Positions 8,974 through 18,549 of a stretch of DNA of 64,000 nucleotides are shown piece after piece. The first letter of the stretch is position 1. Each line of letters opens with the position of its first letter. A model generated the notes under the pieces. It was not told the origin of the DNA and did not search any database. It saw nothing but the letters and a program-made list of their open reading frames with translations. The translations under genes and the position numbers were made by a program. Source of the DNA: Neisseria gonorrhoeae (GTDB lineage: Bacteria > Pseudomonadota > Gammaproteobacteria > Burkholderiales > Neisseriaceae); NCBI RefSeq assembly GCF_003315235.1, contig NZ_QNRU01000001.1:108599-172598 (forward strand), in the 5' to 3' direction.

Positions 8974-9729
8974 ATGATTAAAATCCGCAATATCCATAAG
9001 ACCTTTGGCGAAAACACCATTTTGCGCGGCATCGATTTGGATGTGGGCAAAGGGCAGGTGGTCGTCATCCTCGGGCCTTCCGGCTCGGGTAAAACAACAT
9101 TTCTGCGCTGCCTAAACGCGTTGGAAATGCCCGAAGACGGACAAATCGAGTTCGACAACGCGCGGCCGTTATGCATTGATTTTTCCAAAAAAACAAGCAA
9201 ACACGATATTTTGGCACTGCGCCGCAAGTCCGGAATGGTATTCCAACAATACAACCTCTTCCCGCATAAAACCGTGTTGGAAAACGTGATGGAAGGGCCG
9301 GTTGCCGTACAGGGCAAGCCTGCCGCCCAAGCGCGCGAAGAGGCTTTGAAACTGCTGGAAAAAGTCGGCTTGGGCGATAAAGTGGATTTGTATCCCTACC
9401 AGCTTTCCGGCGGTCAGCAGCAGCGTGTCGGTATCGCCCGCGCACTGGCGATTCAGCCTGAATTGATGCTGTTTGACGAACCCACTTCCGCGCTGGACCC
9501 CGAGTTGGTGCAAGACGTGTTGGACGCCATGAAGGAATTGGCGCGGGAAGGTTGGACGATGGTCGTCGTTACCCACGAAATCAAGTTCACGCTGGAAGTT
9601 GCCACGAACGTCGTCGTGATGGACGGCGGCGTTATCGTAGAGCAGGGCAGCCCGAAAGAGTTGTTCGACCACCTCAAACACGAACGGACGCGGAGATTTT
9701 TAAGCCAAATCCAATCTGCCAAGATTTGA
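8974..9729 (+). CDS. Polar amino-acid ABC transporter ATPase
   Basis: The 251-aa nucleotide-binding subunit energises import through the preceding permease. Walker A is GPSGSGKTT, the Q-loop segment is VFQQYNLFPHKT, the ABC signature is LSGGQQQR, and Walker B is LMLFDEPTSALDPE, followed by the switch His in VVVTHEIKF. The ATG is preceded by AAGGAG. It is the last gene of the three-gene operon and ends at a bidirectional DUS terminator shared with convergent pgm. Confidence 0.96.
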   Translation: MIKIRNIHKTFGENTILRGIDLDVGKGQVVVILGPSGSGKTTFLRCLNALEMPEDGQIEFDNARPLCIDFSKKTSKHDILALRRKSGMVFQQYNLFPHKTVLENVMEGPVAVQGKPAAQAREEALKLLEKVGLGDKVDLYPYQLSGGQQQRVGIARALAIQPELMLFDEPTSALDPELVQDVLDAMKELAREGWTMVVVTHEIKFTLEVATNVVVMDGGVIVEQGSPKELFDHLKHERTRRFLSQIQSAKI

Positions 9730-9742
9730 TTGGCTACTTGTG

Positions 9743-9779
9743 AAAAATGCCGTCTGAAAGTTTCAGACGGCATTTTTTC
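9743..9779. terminator. Bidirectional DUS terminator between the ABC ATPase gene and pgm
   Basis: ATGCCGTCTGAA inverted repeat with a 3-base loop, flanked by A-rich sequence on the left and T-rich on the right, so it can stop transcription from both sides. Confidence 0.88.
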
Positions 9780-9784
9780 TATTT

Positions 9785-11167
9785 TTACAGAGGCCAGATT
9801 AAATGCGGATTGCTTTCGATGACGGCTTTGAATCGGTTTTGAATGCGCTCGATGGCTGCTTGCGTATCCGCTTCAAAACGCAACACCAAAATCGGCGTGG
9901 TATTGGAAGCACGCATCAGACCGAAGCCGTCGGGAAATTCAACGCGCAGGCCGTCGATGGTGATGATTTCGGTTGCGCCTTCAAATTCGGCTTTGGCGGC
10001 GAGTTCTTCGATAACTTGATGCCCGTTGCTGCCTTCGGGCAGGGAGATGTTGAGTTCGGGCGTGGAAATGCTTTGCGGCAGGTTGTCCAACACTTCGGAC
10101 GGATTGTCGGAGGCGGACAGGATTTCCAAGAGGCGTGCGCCGGCATACAGGCCGTCGTCGAAGCCGAACCAGCGTTCTTTAAAGAAAACGTGTCCGCTCA
10201 TTTCGCCGGCAACCAGTGCACCGGTTTTTTTCATAGCGGATTTGATGAAGCTGTGGCCGGTTTTTTCCATTATGGCTTCTCCGCCGTGTTCTTTAATCCA
10301 CGGGGCAAGCAGGCGTGTGGATTTGACATCGAAAATGACTTTCGCGCCGGGATTGCGGTTCAAAACGTCTTGGGCGAACAGCATCAGTTGGCGGTCGGGA
10401 TAAATAATGTTGCCGTCTTTGGTAACCACGCCCAAGCGGTCGGCATCGCCGTCAAACGCCAAGCCGATTTCGGCATCGCCGTTTTTCAGCGCGGCAATCA
10501 AATCTTGCAGGTTTTCCGGTTTGGAAGGATCAGGGTGGTGATTAGGGAAATTGCCGTCCACTTCGCAGAAAAGTTCGGTCACTTCGTTGCCCAAACCTTT
10601 GTAGAGTTTGCCGGCAAACGCGCCGCCCACGCCGTTGCCCGCGTCGATGGCGATGTTTATCGGGCGTTTGAGTTTGACGTGTCCGACGATGTGGTCGTGG
10701 TATGCGCCGGAGATGTCTTTTTCGGTTACGCTGCCTTGTTTGTCGGCGGCAACAAAACCGTCTTTCTCAACAATAGCTAAAAGTTCTTGAATGGCTTCGC
10801 CTGCGAGCGTGTCGCCGCCGAGCATCATTTTGAAACCGTTGTAATCGGGCGGATTGTGGCTGCCGGTAATCATCACTCCGCTGCCGCCGCATTCGTTGAC
10901 GGCTGCGAAGTAGAGCATAGGAGTGGCAACCATGCCGACATTGAGTACGCCGATACCGCTGTCGGTCAGGCCGCGTTGGATGTGCTCCATCAGTTCGGGG
11001 CCGCTCAAGCGTCCGTCGCGTCCGAGCGCGATGCGGGCGATACCTTTTTCGGCGGCTTTGGCGGCGATGGCCCTGCCGATGAAATAAGCGGCATCGTCGG
11101 TCAGGGTTTTGCCGACGATGCCACGGATGTCGTAGGCTTTGAAGATGTCGCGGGTGATGCTTGCCAT
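9785..11167 (-). CDS. pgm: Phosphoglucomutase / phosphomannomutase
   Basis: The 460-aa enzyme interconverts hexose 1- and 6-phosphates, feeding UDP-glucose and LPS sugar synthesis; in Neisseria its loss truncates lipooligosaccharide. The phosphoserine loop TGSHNPPDYNGFK, the metal-binding DGDADR and the sugar-specificity segment GEMSGHVFFKERWFG are all present and intact. The start has AAGGAAACC upstream. It is transcribed in the same direction as ppiB, but two hairpins separate them. Confidence 0.93.
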   Translation of the reverse strand: MASITRDIFKAYDIRGIVGKTLTDDAAYFIGRAIAAKAAEKGIARIALGRDGRLSGPELMEHIQRGLTDSGIGVLNVGMVATPMLYFAAVNECGGSGVMITGSHNPPDYNGFKMMLGGDTLAGEAIQELLAIVEKDGFVAADKQGSVTEKDISGAYHDHIVGHVKLKRPINIAIDAGNGVGGAFAGKLYKGLGNEVTELFCEVDGNFPNHHPDPSKPENLQDLIAALKNGDAEIGLAFDGDADRLGVVTKDGNIIYPDRQLMLFAQDVLNRNPGAKVIFDVKSTRLLAPWIKEHGGEAIMEKTGHSFIKSAMKKTGALVAGEMSGHVFFKERWFGFDDGLYAGARLLEILSASDNPSEVLDNLPQSISTPELNISLPEGSNGHQVIEELAAKAEFEGATEIITIDGLRVEFPDGFGLMRASNTTPILVLRFEADTQAAIERIQNRFKAVIESNPHLIWPL

Positions 11168-11220
11168 AAGGTTTCCTTTGTGTCCGTTTAGGAAAAACGG
11201 GCGTATTTTAACATAGCGGT

Positions 11221-11259
11221 ATGCCGTCTGAAGGCTTGCGTCCGGTTTTCAGACGGCAT
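11221..11259 (-). terminator. Inverted DUS pair between ppiB and pgm
   Basis: ATGCCGTCTGAA and its inverse with a 15-base loop. A further single DUS follows at 11281. Confidence 0.6.
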
Positions 11260-11295
11260 AGCCCGGTTACATCAAATAACATGCCGTCTGAAATA

Positions 11296-11322
11296 AAAGC
11301 AGCCTTTTATGCAGGCTGCTTT
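11296..11322 (-). terminator. Hairpin terminator of ppiB carrying a king3-type uptake sequence
   Basis: The stem AAAGCAGCC/GGCTGCTTT lies 12 bp after the ppiB stop. Read on the minus strand it contains AAGCAGCCTGCA, the uptake-sequence dialect described for some Kingella. Confidence 0.7.
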
Positions 11323-11334
11323 CGGATTGCCGGT

Positions 11335-11844
11335 TTATACTGCTTCGGCTTTAATGATGATGACAGGTTCGGTCGGCACATCGTCGTGGTAGCCGTGGCG
11401 TTTGGTGGATACGCTTTCGATGGCATCGACAACGTCAAAACCGTCAACGACTTTACCGAATACGGCATAGCCCCAGTCTTGGACGACGGTTTTGCCGTAC
11501 AGCTCTTTAGAACGGAAGTTTAGGAAAGCGTTGTCGGCAGTGTTGATGAAGAATTGCGCGCCGGCGGAATGGGGGTCGGAAGTGCGCGCCATGGCGATGG
11601 TGTATTTATCGTTGGGCAGGCCGTTGGACGCTTCGTTTTGAATCGGATCGCGGGTTTCTTTTTCGTTCATGTTTTCATCCATGCCGCCGCCTTGAATCAT
11701 GAAGCCTTTGATGACGCGGTGGAAGATTACGCCGTCGTAGAAGCCGTCTTTGACGTATTGCTCGAAGTTTTTGGCGGTAACAGGGGCTTTGTCGAAATCG
11801 AGTTCGATTTTGATGTCGCCTTTGTTGGTGTGCAGGATAATCAT
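11335..11844 (-). CDS. ppiB: Peptidyl-prolyl cis-trans isomerase B (cyclophilin)
   Basis: A 169-aa cytoplasmic cyclophilin that accelerates proline isomerisation during folding. The single domain has the signature [14 protein letters not shown] with the catalytic Arg, and [13 protein letters not shown] in the active-site wall. The frame is open further upstream, but the ATG at 11844 (MIILHTNKG) is preceded by AAAGGAAAA and gives the normal family length. There is no signal peptide. It lies between the symporter gene and pgm on the same strand, with terminator stems on both sides. Confidence 0.94.
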   Translation of the reverse strand: MIILHTNKGDIKIELDFDKAPVTAKNFEQYVKDGFYDGVIFHRVIKGFMIQGGGMDENMNEKETRDPIQNEASNGLPNDKYTIAMARTSDPHSAGAQFFINTADNAFLNFRSKELYGKTVVQDWGYAVFGKVVDGFDVVDAIESVSTKRHGYHDDVPTEPVIIIKAEAV

Positions 11845-11910
11845 GGGTTTTCCTTTCGTTAGAATCCGGTTTTGAATTATTCGACAAATTGTGTCTGAAC
11901 GACAAACTTC

Positions 11911-11945
11911 AAGGTCGTCTGAAAAATATTCTTTCAGACGGTCTT
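11911..11945 (-). terminator. Terminator after the symporter gene, variant uptake sequence
   Basis: A stem built from AGGTCGTCTGAA, the dialect described for N. mucosa, and an imperfect inverse TTCAGACGGTCT. Confidence 0.6.
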
Positions 11946-11963
11946 GTTGTTTAGGTCGATGGT

Positions 11964-13379
11964 TTACATCAGTACAGCATAAGCCCACAGAGCAACCAAT
12001 ACTACGCATAGGATGTTCAGCAGTATGCCGACATTCATCATTTCTCGTTGTTTGATTAAGCCCGTGCCGAACACAATCGCGTTAGGCGGCGTGGCAACCG
12101 GCAGCATGAAGGCGCAAGATGCGGCGATGCCGATGACGAATACCAAGACTTGTTCGGGCAGCCCCATCTGCATAGCGATGCCGGAGAAAATCGGTACAAG
12201 CAGGGCGGCGGAGGCGGTGTTGCTGGTGAACTCGGTCAGAAAAATAATGAAGGCGGCGACGATGAGTATCACCAAAAATGCGGGCGCGCCGGAAAAGGTG
12301 GCGGCAACCTGCTGTCCCAAGGCTTCGGACGCGCCGGATGTTTTCAACAGCGTGCTCAGGCTGATGCCGCCGCCGAAGAGCATCAACACGCCCCAGTCGG
12401 TATTGCGGGCGACTTCCTTCCATTGCGCCACGCCGAAGACGACGACGGCGACGGCGGCACTCAGGGCGATAACGGTGTCGGGATTGGAAATGCCGAAGGC
12501 GGTTTTGATTTTGGAGCCGAATATCCACGCGGCGGCTGTGGCAAGGAAAATCAACAGCGCGATGACGCGGTGCAGCGTCCAAGGGATGGATTCGGCTTTG
12601 ATTTCCACGCGTTCGTTCAAATTAGGTTTGAGGATGACGTACAGGGAGAGCAGCATCAAGGGCAGAATCAACAGCATCATCGGCAGGCCGAGCTTCATCC
12701 AGCCGACGAAGTCCAGATTTAGGGCTTTGGCGGCAATCAGGTTGGGCGGCGAGCCGACGAGCGTGCCCAAGCCGCCGATGCTGGCGCAATAGGCGATGCC
12801 GAGCAGGAGGAAGACGTAGGTTTTGTGTTCTTTTTCCCGGTCGAGGTGGCTCAGCATACCCATTGCTAGAGGCAGCATCATCGCGGCGGTGGCGGTGTTG
12901 CTGATCCACATGGACAGAAAGGCAGTAACGAGGAACAACATCAAAACCGCCACTTTCATATTGCCGCGCGACAGGCGCAACAGGCTGACGGCGATTTTAC
13001 GGTCCAGCCGCTGCATATGCAGGGCGGTGGCAAGCGCGAAGCCGCCGAAAAAAATGTAGATAATCGGGTTGGAAAAATCAGCCATCGCCTTTTTGATGTC
13101 CATGTCGGGGAAACCGAGTACGACGGCGAGAATCGGCACCATCAGTGCGGTTACGGTAATGTGGACGGCTTCGGTAAACCAAAGTGCGGCAACGAAAATC
13201 AGCAGCGCGATACCTTTATTGGCATCGGGGCTGTAAGGCAGGATGTGGTAAATGCCGAAACAGACGACGGCGGAAATAATGGTGGTCAGCAAACCCTTAA
13301 AGTCGGTAATCGGCTTCTGCGCACTGAGCAGCTCGACGTTTTCGGGATGCTGGGTTTTGTCCTTTGCATGCAGGTTCAT
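11964..13379 (-). CDS. DASS (SLC13) family sodium/dicarboxylate-type symporter
   Basis: A 471-aa inner-membrane transporter with about 11-12 hydrophobic helices. Both halves carry the SNT sodium/substrate motifs of the family: [11 protein letters not shown] near the middle and [11 protein letters not shown] toward the C-terminus, with the following GSPPN and ATPPN turns. These mark di/tricarboxylate and sulfate co-transporters; the exact substrate cannot be read. The ATG at 13379 has TAAAGGAGC upstream; longer in-frame sequence before it is AT-rich and non-coding in character. It is transcribed toward ppiB. Confidence 0.9.
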   Translation of the reverse strand: MNLHAKDKTQHPENVELLSAQKPITDFKGLLTTIISAVVCFGIYHILPYSPDANKGIALLIFVAALWFTEAVHITVTALMVPILAVVLGFPDMDIKKAMADFSNPIIYIFFGGFALATALHMQRLDRKIAVSLLRLSRGNMKVAVLMLFLVTAFLSMWISNTATAAMMLPLAMGMLSHLDREKEHKTYVFLLLGIAYCASIGGLGTLVGSPPNLIAAKALNLDFVGWMKLGLPMMLLILPLMLLSLYVILKPNLNERVEIKAESIPWTLHRVIALLIFLATAAAWIFGSKIKTAFGISNPDTVIALSAAVAVVVFGVAQWKEVARNTDWGVLMLFGGGISLSTLLKTSGASEALGQQVAATFSGAPAFLVILIVAAFIIFLTEFTSNTASAALLVPIFSGIAMQMGLPEQVLVFVIGIAASCAFMLPVATPPNAIVFGTGLIKQREMMNVGILLNILCVVLVALWAYAVLM

Positions 13380-13557
13380 GAATGCTCCTTTAAGGCAACA
13401 AAATCGGTTTTTCTTTTGTGTCGTGCAATCCGAAACGGTCTGCGAAACCGTCGGTTCTGCAACCGCTTCGAGTATATTTGTAATTCGGTGTAGTGTAAAT
13501 ATATTGTAAACGATTTGTCGGTTTTGTTTATGAGATGGGATTGATATGTAAGGGGAA

Positions 13558-13590
13558 AAACAGGATGCATCAGGGGGATTCATCCTGTTT
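13558..13590 (-). terminator. Intrinsic terminator after the VanZ-like gene
   Basis: A 10-bp stem AAACAGGATG/CATCCTGTTT, followed on the minus strand by a run of T residues, 18 bp beyond the stop. Confidence 0.75.
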
Positions 13591-13607
13591 GGGAGAAATA
13601 AACCGAT

Positions 13608-13970
13608 TTAGTCCGGGCGGCAGGCAGAACGCGCGGCAAAGAGGGCAAGGGCTGCGCCCGTCAGGTCGGCAAGGACATCGCCCAAACTGCCGGTTCGCGT
13701 TGCAGTAAACCATGCCTGGGCGCATTCGCTGCCGACGGCAAAACAGAAGGCGAACGCAATCAGGCTGCGGTAGGGGATGGGAAGTTTTCCGGTTTTGAAT
13801 GCTTTGGCCAGAAGCAAGATTTGTGCGAAAAACAGGGCAAGGTGTGCTGCTTTGTCGAAATGTGGAAACGGCGGCGGCGCGGTGTCGGCAGCTTTGAAGA
13901 GCAGCGAATAGATGCCGCCGGCAAACCACAATGCGGAAAGCAGGCTGAAGCGGTTGCGCGGCAGCTTCAT
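13608..13970 (-). CDS. Small VanZ-like membrane protein
   Basis: The 120-aa protein has four predicted hydrophobic segments (residues about 8-24, 45-60, 68-83 and 95-113) and conserved acidic and polar residues typical of VanZ-like proteins (HFDKAAHLALFF, then GSECAQAWF and GSLGDVLADLTGA). VanZ in enterococci gives low-level teicoplanin resistance, but most members including this type have no known function. The ATG at 13970 overlaps the stop of the upstream small gene by four bases (ATGA), so the two are translationally coupled. The frame continues upstream without a family relationship. Confidence 0.75.
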   Translation of the reverse strand: MKLPRNRFSLLSALWFAGGIYSLLFKAADTAPPPFPHFDKAAHLALFFAQILLLAKAFKTGKLPIPYRSLIAFAFCFAVGSECAQAWFTATRTGSLGDVLADLTGAALALFAARSACRPD

Positions 13971-14173
13971 GCCGCCTCCTCGTCCAGCCACGTTTGGCAG
14001 ATTTTGGACAGGCGCAGGAATTTGCCGCCGCGTGCGGCAAGTATGTCGCGCCATTGTGCCACTTCTTCGGCGGACGGTGCGTCGTCGATGCTGCATTCGT
14101 ACAGCAGGAAATCGAGGGTTTCTTCGATGACGGGGATGGATTCGGTTTGGATAAGCTGCTTGAGTTCGGTCAT
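13967..14173 (-). CDS. Small acidic conserved protein, 68 aa
   Basis: I do not recognise a named family. The product is acidic, mostly helical in character, begins MTELKQLIQTESIPV and contains one Trp pair (EVAQWRDIL and QTWLDEEAA). It has no signal peptide or membrane segment. Its stop overlaps the start of the VanZ-like gene by four bases, suggesting a two-gene unit, and it lies downstream of pth beyond a DUS terminator. Confidence 0.65.
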   Translation of the reverse strand: MTELKQLIQTESIPVIEETLDFLLYECSIDDAPSAEEVAQWRDILAARGGKFLRLSKICQTWLDEEAA

Positions 14174-14200
14174 GACTGTTCGGATACGGAAATCGGGAAA

Positions 14201-14229
14201 ATGCCGTCTGAAAGGGCTTCAGACGGCAT
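14201..14229 (-). terminator. Inverted DUS terminator after pth
   Basis: ATGCCGTCTGAA stem with a 5-base loop, 4 bp beyond the pth stop. Confidence 0.82.
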
Positions 14230-14233
14230 TGGA

Positions 14234-14812
14234 TTATTTGCTGTGCAGGAAGCGCGTTGCCTCTTCCCATTTGCCGGAAATGATGTCGGGTACGGCCTGC
14301 AGGGATTTGGCGACGGCATCGTCGATTTGCCGGCGGTGTTCCGCGCTCGGTTTGTTCAAGACGTAGCCGACGACGAGGTTGCGGTCGCCGGGGTGGCCGA
14401 TGCCGAGGCGCAGGCGGTAATAGTCTGCCGTGCCGAGTTTTGCCTGAATGTCTTTCAAGCCGTTGTGTCCGCCGTTGCCGCCGCCGAGTTTGAATTTGAT
14501 CCGTCCGCAAGGGATGTCGAGTTCGTCGTGGACGACGAGGATTTCTTCGGGTTTGATTTTGTAGAACTGTGCAAGCGCGGCAACCGCCTGTCCGGAACGG
14601 TTCATGAACGTGGCCGGTTTGAGCAGCCAAACATCGCCGTCGGGCAGGGCGGCGCGGGCAACTTCGCCGAAGAATTTTTTTTCTTCTTTAAACGAAGCCT
14701 TCCATTTCCACGCCAGTTCGTCGAGGAACCAAAAGCCCGCATTGTGGCGGGTCTGTTCGTATTCTTTGCCCGGGTTGCCCAAGCCGACAACCATTTTGAT
14801 TGTGTTTGACAT
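14234..14812 (-). CDS. pth: Peptidyl-tRNA hydrolase
   Basis: This essential 192-aa enzyme cleaves peptidyl-tRNAs released from stalled ribosomes. The N-terminal [18 protein letters not shown] contains the catalytic His, and [11 protein letters not shown] and [11 protein letters not shown] are the other two family signatures. The length is normal. The start at 14812 gives [15 protein letters not shown]; a second ATG five codons later is possible but less typical. It is separated from ratA-rnfH by a DUS terminator. Confidence 0.96.
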   Translation of the reverse strand: MSNTIKMVVGLGNPGKEYEQTRHNAGFWFLDELAWKWKASFKEEKKFFGEVARAALPDGDVWLLKPATFMNRSGQAVAALAQFYKIKPEEILVVHDELDIPCGRIKFKLGGGNGGHNGLKDIQAKLGTADYYRLRLGIGHPGDRNLVVGYVLNKPSAEHRRQIDDAVAKSLQAVPDIISGKWEEATRFLHSK

Positions 14813-14835
14813 GATATTTTCCGTGTTTCTGTCGA

Positions 14836-14862
14836 ATGCCGTCTGAAGGCTTCAGACGGCAT
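14836..14862 (-). terminator. Inverted DUS terminator after rnfH
   Basis: Compact ATGCCGTCTGAA stem with a 3-base loop, immediately after the rnfH stop and before the pth start. Confidence 0.82.
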
Positions 14863-14864
14863 GG

Positions 14865-15143
14865 TTATTCTTCTTGATTTTGAACGCGTTTGCGGCGCGC
14901 TTCTTTGGGGTCGATCAACAGCGGGCGGTACACTTCGATGCGGTCGCCGTCGCGCAGCGGCGTGTCGTCTTTGACGGCTTTGCCGAAAATGCCCAAAGGC
15001 GCGGAATGCAGGTTTAAATTTTCAAATATGCCGTCCAAACCGCTTTGCAGTGCGGCGGTGCGGACGGTTGTTCCCTCGGCAAGCTGCATGGTTTTCAAAA
15101 CCTGTCGGTCGGGCAGACCGTACACAATCTCAATTTCAAGCAT
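14865..15143 (-). CDS. rnfH: RnfH family ubiquitin-fold protein
   Basis: A 92-aa protein of the RnfH/UPF0125 family, a beta-grasp fold once linked to the Rnf complex and called RatB beside RatA in enterobacteria. The family signature is the C-terminal [22 protein letters not shown]. The start overlaps the end of ratA by 8 bp, the same pair order as in E. coli, which supports both calls. The molecular role is unsettled. Confidence 0.88.
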
Positions 15144-15573
15144 AACGGCGGTCTGCCTCTTTGACGAACGCTTCGACCAGCGTGGCGGAAAGGTGGTTGA
15201 AGACGGGGGAAATTAAGGCGGACAAAACGGCATTGGAAAAATCGTATTCCAAATTGAATTCGATTTTGCACATATCGTCGCCCAAATCGATAAATTTCCA
15301 CGTTCCACGTAAGGTTTTGAACGGGCCTTCGAGCAGTTCCATACGGATTTCCCTGCCGGGGATGTTGCGGTTGTGCGTGGCAAACGATTGGCGAACGCGC
15401 ATATAATCCATAAACAGCCGCGCCTTCAGTTCGTTGCCGCTACGCCCGATGACCTCGGTCTTGCTGTACCACGGCAGAAAGTGCGGGTAATCCTCAACCT
15501 TGTCGACCAGCTCGAACATTTTGTCCGCGCCGTGCAGCACCAAGATGTTTTTTTCAACTTTTTTCACGGGCAT
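15136..15573 (-). CDS. ratA: RatA / Coq10-like START-domain protein
   Basis: The product is 145 aa from the ATG at 15573. It belongs to the polyketide cyclase/START superfamily: in E. coli RatA binds 50S subunits and blocks subunit joining, while the mitochondrial relative Coq10 binds ubiquinone. Family marks are [19 protein letters not shown] and the aromatic-rich [21 protein letters not shown] strand. A TTG and a GTG just upstream are in frame, so the exact start is uncertain; no good ribosome-binding site is visible for any. A short Correia derivative lies 34 bp upstream. Confidence 0.85.
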
Positions 15574-15606
15574 CACCAATGCGGGCGTGTATTCGAAGGG
15601 CGGTAT

Positions 15607-15671
15607 TATAGCGGTTTAATTTTAAACCGGTACAGCCTTGCCCCGTTCTGATTTCAATTTAAACCGCCATA
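15607..15671. repeat. 65-bp internally deleted Correia element
   Basis: The left end reads TATAGCGGTTTAA, followed by a CREE-like interior (TTTAAACCGGTAC, then GCCCCG). The right end reads TTAAACCGCCATA, inverse of the left with one mismatch. Compared with the 155-bp copies at 34546 and 41602, the middle is missing. Confidence 0.7.
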
Positions 15672-15705
15672 TCGCAGATTCGCAAAAACCGATACGGCTT
15701 TGGCG

Positions 15706-15778
15706 TTTCAGACGGCATTGAGCGGAAAATGCCGTCTGAAAACGGGATGGGAAAACGGCAGCTTGCGGGCTGCCGTTT
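15706..15778 (-). terminator. Tandem terminator after ftsH
   Basis: Two stems: AAACGGCAGC(C)/GGCTGCCGTTT at 15752-15778, right after the ftsH stop, and an inverted DUS pair at 15706-15741. Confidence 0.8.
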
Positions 15779-15788
15779 GTTCGGGAAG

Positions 15789-17756
15789 TTAAGCCTTGTT
15801 TTCAGGCTGCTGCCCGGACTCTGTCGAGGCGGTGTCTGCCGGGGCAGGTGCTTCGGTTTTTTCCCGAGTCGGAGCGTGCGGCGCGTTATCTTCCGCCGCG
15901 TCCGCATTCTCGCGCAGGTTGTGGCTGTAATCCTTGGGCGGGCTGGGTTGTTTGCCCGCCATAATTTCCAGTACCTGATCGCGGTCTATGGTTTCCCATT
16001 CCATCAGGGCTTTGCACATCGTTTCCATCTTGTCGCGGTTTTCATCGAGGATTTTGTAGGCAACCTGATACTGCTCGTCCAAAATCCGGCGGATTTCCGC
16101 GTCGATGTCCTGCTGGGTTTTCTCGGAAATGTTTTGCGAACGGGTTACGCTGCGCCCCAAGAAGACTTCGCCTTCGTTTTCCGCATAAACCATCACGCCC
16201 ATTTTGTCGCTCATGCCGTAGCGCGTTACCATTTCGCGTGCCATTTGGGTTGCGCGTTCAAAGTCGTTTGATGCACCGGTGGAGATGCGTCCGACGAAGA
16301 TGTCTTCGGCAATCCGTCCGCCGAACAGGATGGAGAGCTGGCTCAACATCTGATCTTTATACATACTGATGCGGTCGCGCTCCGGAAGCTGCCAAGTCAG
16401 ACCCAGCGCACGTCCGCGCGGCATAATGGTTACTTTGTGGACGGGGTCGGTAAAGGGCAGGCTTTCGGCAACAATCGCGTGTCCGGACTCATGATACGCC
16501 GTCGCACGTTTTTCGTCTTCGTGCATCACCATACTGCGGCGTTCCGGACCCATATAGATTTTGTCTTTGGCGTCTTCAAAATCGCTTTGATCGACTTTGA
16601 CTTTGTTGCGGCGGCCGGCAAACAGGGCGGCTTCGTTGACCAGGTTCGCCAAATCCGCGCCGGAAAAACCGGGCGTGCCGCGCGCGAGGGACAATAAATC
16701 CACAGATTCGTCCAAAGGCACTTTTTTAGAATGGACGTTCAAAATCTGTTCGCGCCCCCGGATGTCCGGCAGGGGGACGACGACTTGGCGGTCGAAGCGG
16801 CCGGGGCGTTGCAGCGCAGGATCGAGTACGTCGGGGCGGTTGGTTGCCGCAATCACAATTACAGTCTGATTGCTCTCAAAACCGTCCATTTCAACCAATA
16901 ATTGGTTTAATGTTTGCTCGCGCTCATCATTGCCGCCGCCCAAACCTGCGCCGCGTTGGCGGCCTACCGCGTCAATCTCGTCGATAAAGATAATGCATGG
17001 GGCGTTTTTCTTTGCCTGCTCGAACATATCGCGGACGCGGCTTGCACCGACACCGACGAACATTTCGACAAAATCGGAACCGGAAATGCTGAAGAACGGC
17101 ACGCCGGCCTCGCCTGCAATGGCTTTCGCCAAGAGTGTTTTACCGGTTCCCGGGCTGCCCGCCAGCAGGATGCCGCGCGGAACACGGCCGCCGAGGCTTT
17201 GATAGCGGTTCGGTGCTTTGAGGTAATCGACGATTTCCTGCACTTCTTCTTTGGCTTCGTCGCAGCCGGCGACATCGGCAAAGGTAACTTTGTTGGCATC
17301 TTTGTCCAGCAGGCGGGCGCGGCTTTTGCCGAAGGAGAATGCGCCGCCTTTTCCGCCGCCGCCCGCCTGCATACGCATAAAGTAGAACCATGCGCCAATC
17401 AGCAGCAGGACGGGCAGCAGGCTGTAAAACAGGGCAGTCAGCGCGCTCGGTTTTTCTTCCGGCGTTACTTTTACGCGGACGTTTTTGTTCAAAAGGGTTT
17501 GAATCAGGTTGTCATCCAAGGGCGCGTTGGTGAAGAAGGTGCTTTTGTCGGTGCGCTCGCCTTTAATCAGGTAACCGCTGACGACGGATCCTTCGATGTT
17601 GACGCCGGATACTTCGCCGTTGTTGACCTGTCGGATGAACTGAGAATATTCGATTTGCCCGTTGTCTTCTTTTTTGCCGTCCAAAGCGTTGAACGCAGCC
17701 ATCAGGCCGATACCCAAGGCGACCCAGACAAGGATTGATTTAAAGGTGTTCCCCAC
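15789..17756 (-). CDS. ftsH: ATP-dependent zinc metalloprotease FtsH
   Basis: A membrane-anchored AAA protease of 655 aa that degrades misfolded membrane proteins and LpxC-type regulatory substrates. There are two N-terminal transmembrane segments around a periplasmic domain, then Walker A GSPGTGKT, Walker [12 protein letters not shown], the second region of homology [12 protein letters not shown], and the zinc site HESGH. The C-terminal tail is Pro/Ala/Glu-rich. The start is a GTG at 17756 (GTGGGGAAC), with GGAG about 9 bases upstream. rlmE lies 63 bp upstream on the same strand, the widespread rlmE-ftsH pairing. Confidence 0.97.
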   Translation of the reverse strand: MGNTFKSILVWVALGIGLMAAFNALDGKKEDNGQIEYSQFIRQVNNGEVSGVNIEGSVVSGYLIKGERTDKSTFFTNAPLDDNLIQTLLNKNVRVKVTPEEKPSALTALFYSLLPVLLLIGAWFYFMRMQAGGGGKGGAFSFGKSRARLLDKDANKVTFADVAGCDEAKEEVQEIVDYLKAPNRYQSLGGRVPRGILLAGSPGTGKTLLAKAIAGEAGVPFFSISGSDFVEMFVGVGASRVRDMFEQAKKNAPCIIFIDEIDAVGRQRGAGLGGGNDEREQTLNQLLVEMDGFESNQTVIVIAATNRPDVLDPALQRPGRFDRQVVVPLPDIRGREQILNVHSKKVPLDESVDLLSLARGTPGFSGADLANLVNEAALFAGRRNKVKVDQSDFEDAKDKIYMGPERRSMVMHEDEKRATAYHESGHAIVAESLPFTDPVHKVTIMPRGRALGLTWQLPERDRISMYKDQMLSQLSILFGGRIAEDIFVGRISTGASNDFERATQMAREMVTRYGMSDKMGVMVYAENEGEVFLGRSVTRSQNISEKTQQDIDAEIRRILDEQYQVAYKILDENRDKMETMCKALMEWETIDRDQVLEIMAGKQPSPPKDYSHNLRENADAAEDNAPHAPTREKTEAPAPADTASTESGQQPENKA

Positions 17757-17819
17757 TTAGCAAGGCTCCATAATTGAGGTGTAAAACGGAAATGATTGTA
17801 AAGCACGCCGTCTGTATTG

Positions 17820-18440
17820 TCAGCGTTTATTTTTGCCCAATAAATAAATCTCACTGGAGCGATTGCGCGAGGCTTCGGGTTTGCGCGTCTGCACAGTGCC
17901 GAAAATTTCGCGCATGGCTGCCATGTATTCCTGATAGCCTGCACCCTGAAAGACTTTGACCAAAAAGCTGCCGCCGGTTTTCAGGTGTTGCGAGGCGAAG
18001 TCCAAAGCCAGTTCGCACAGATAAAAGCTGCGTGCCTGATCGCTTACGGCGTTTCCCGACATATTGGGCGCCATATCGCAGATTACAAGGTCGAGCGGGC
18101 GGTTGTCCAACAAGGTTTCGAATTGCGCCAAAACGTCGTTCTCGCGGAAGTCGCCCTGAATGAAGGACACGCCCCCTATGGCTTCCATAGGCAGGATGTC
18201 CAAGGCGAAAACCGTTCCGGAAGTACCCGTCAGCTTGGCGGCAACCTGCGACCAGCTTCCCGGCGCGCTGCCCAAGTCGGCAAGTACCGTGCCGGGTTTG
18301 ATTATCTTGTCTTTTTCGTTGATTTCCAAAAGTTTGTATGCGGCACGGGCGCGGTAGCCGTCTTTTTGCGCCATATGGACGTAGTGGTCGTTGATGTGTT
18401 CGTGCAGCCACGCTTTTGAGGATTTGGAACGTACAGCCAT
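17820..18440 (-). CDS. rlmE: 23S rRNA 2'-O-ribose methyltransferase RlmE
   Basis: Methylates the ribose of U2552 in the ribosomal A-loop (RrmJ/FtsJ). The 206-aa protein has the SAM-binding loop VLADLGSAPGSWSQ and the catalytic K-D-K-E framework, including LVICDMAPNMSG and FLVKVFQG. It is cotranscribed with ftsH and diverges from yhbY, so two 50S-related genes share one intergenic control region of about 110 bp. Confidence 0.95.
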   Translation of the reverse strand: MAVRSKSSKAWLHEHINDHYVHMAQKDGYRARAAYKLLEINEKDKIIKPGTVLADLGSAPGSWSQVAAKLTGTSGTVFALDILPMEAIGGVSFIQGDFRENDVLAQFETLLDNRPLDLVICDMAPNMSGNAVSDQARSFYLCELALDFASQHLKTGGSFLVKVFQGAGYQEYMAAMREIFGTVQTRKPEASRNRSSEIYLLGKNKR

Positions 18441-18486
18441 AGTGGTTCGCGGGTCGGAATGTAAACGGTGTATTGTACGTTAATTT

Positions 18487-18516
18487 TGCCGTTGCCGTGC
18501 CAAATCGCGTACAATG
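18487..18516 (+). promoter_or_regulatory. Putative promoter of yhbY
   Basis: TTGCCG and TACAAT (5 of 6) with 18-bp spacing, ending 33 bp before the yhbY ATG in the rlmE-yhbY divergent gap. Confidence 0.5.
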
Positions 18517-18549
18517 CTGCATTATCCTTTTTATTCAAACAGTAGGAAA

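Noticed and set aside
13967..14173. Toxin-antitoxin pair with the VanZ-like gene
   Set aside because: The coupled layout resembles TA pairs, but neither product resembles a toxin or antitoxin and the second is a four-helix membrane protein.
14865..15573. RatA-RnfH (RatB) as a genuine toxin-antitoxin module
   Set aside because: The toxin name comes from overexpression in E. coli; both are conserved housekeeping-type genes and no antitoxin is evident.
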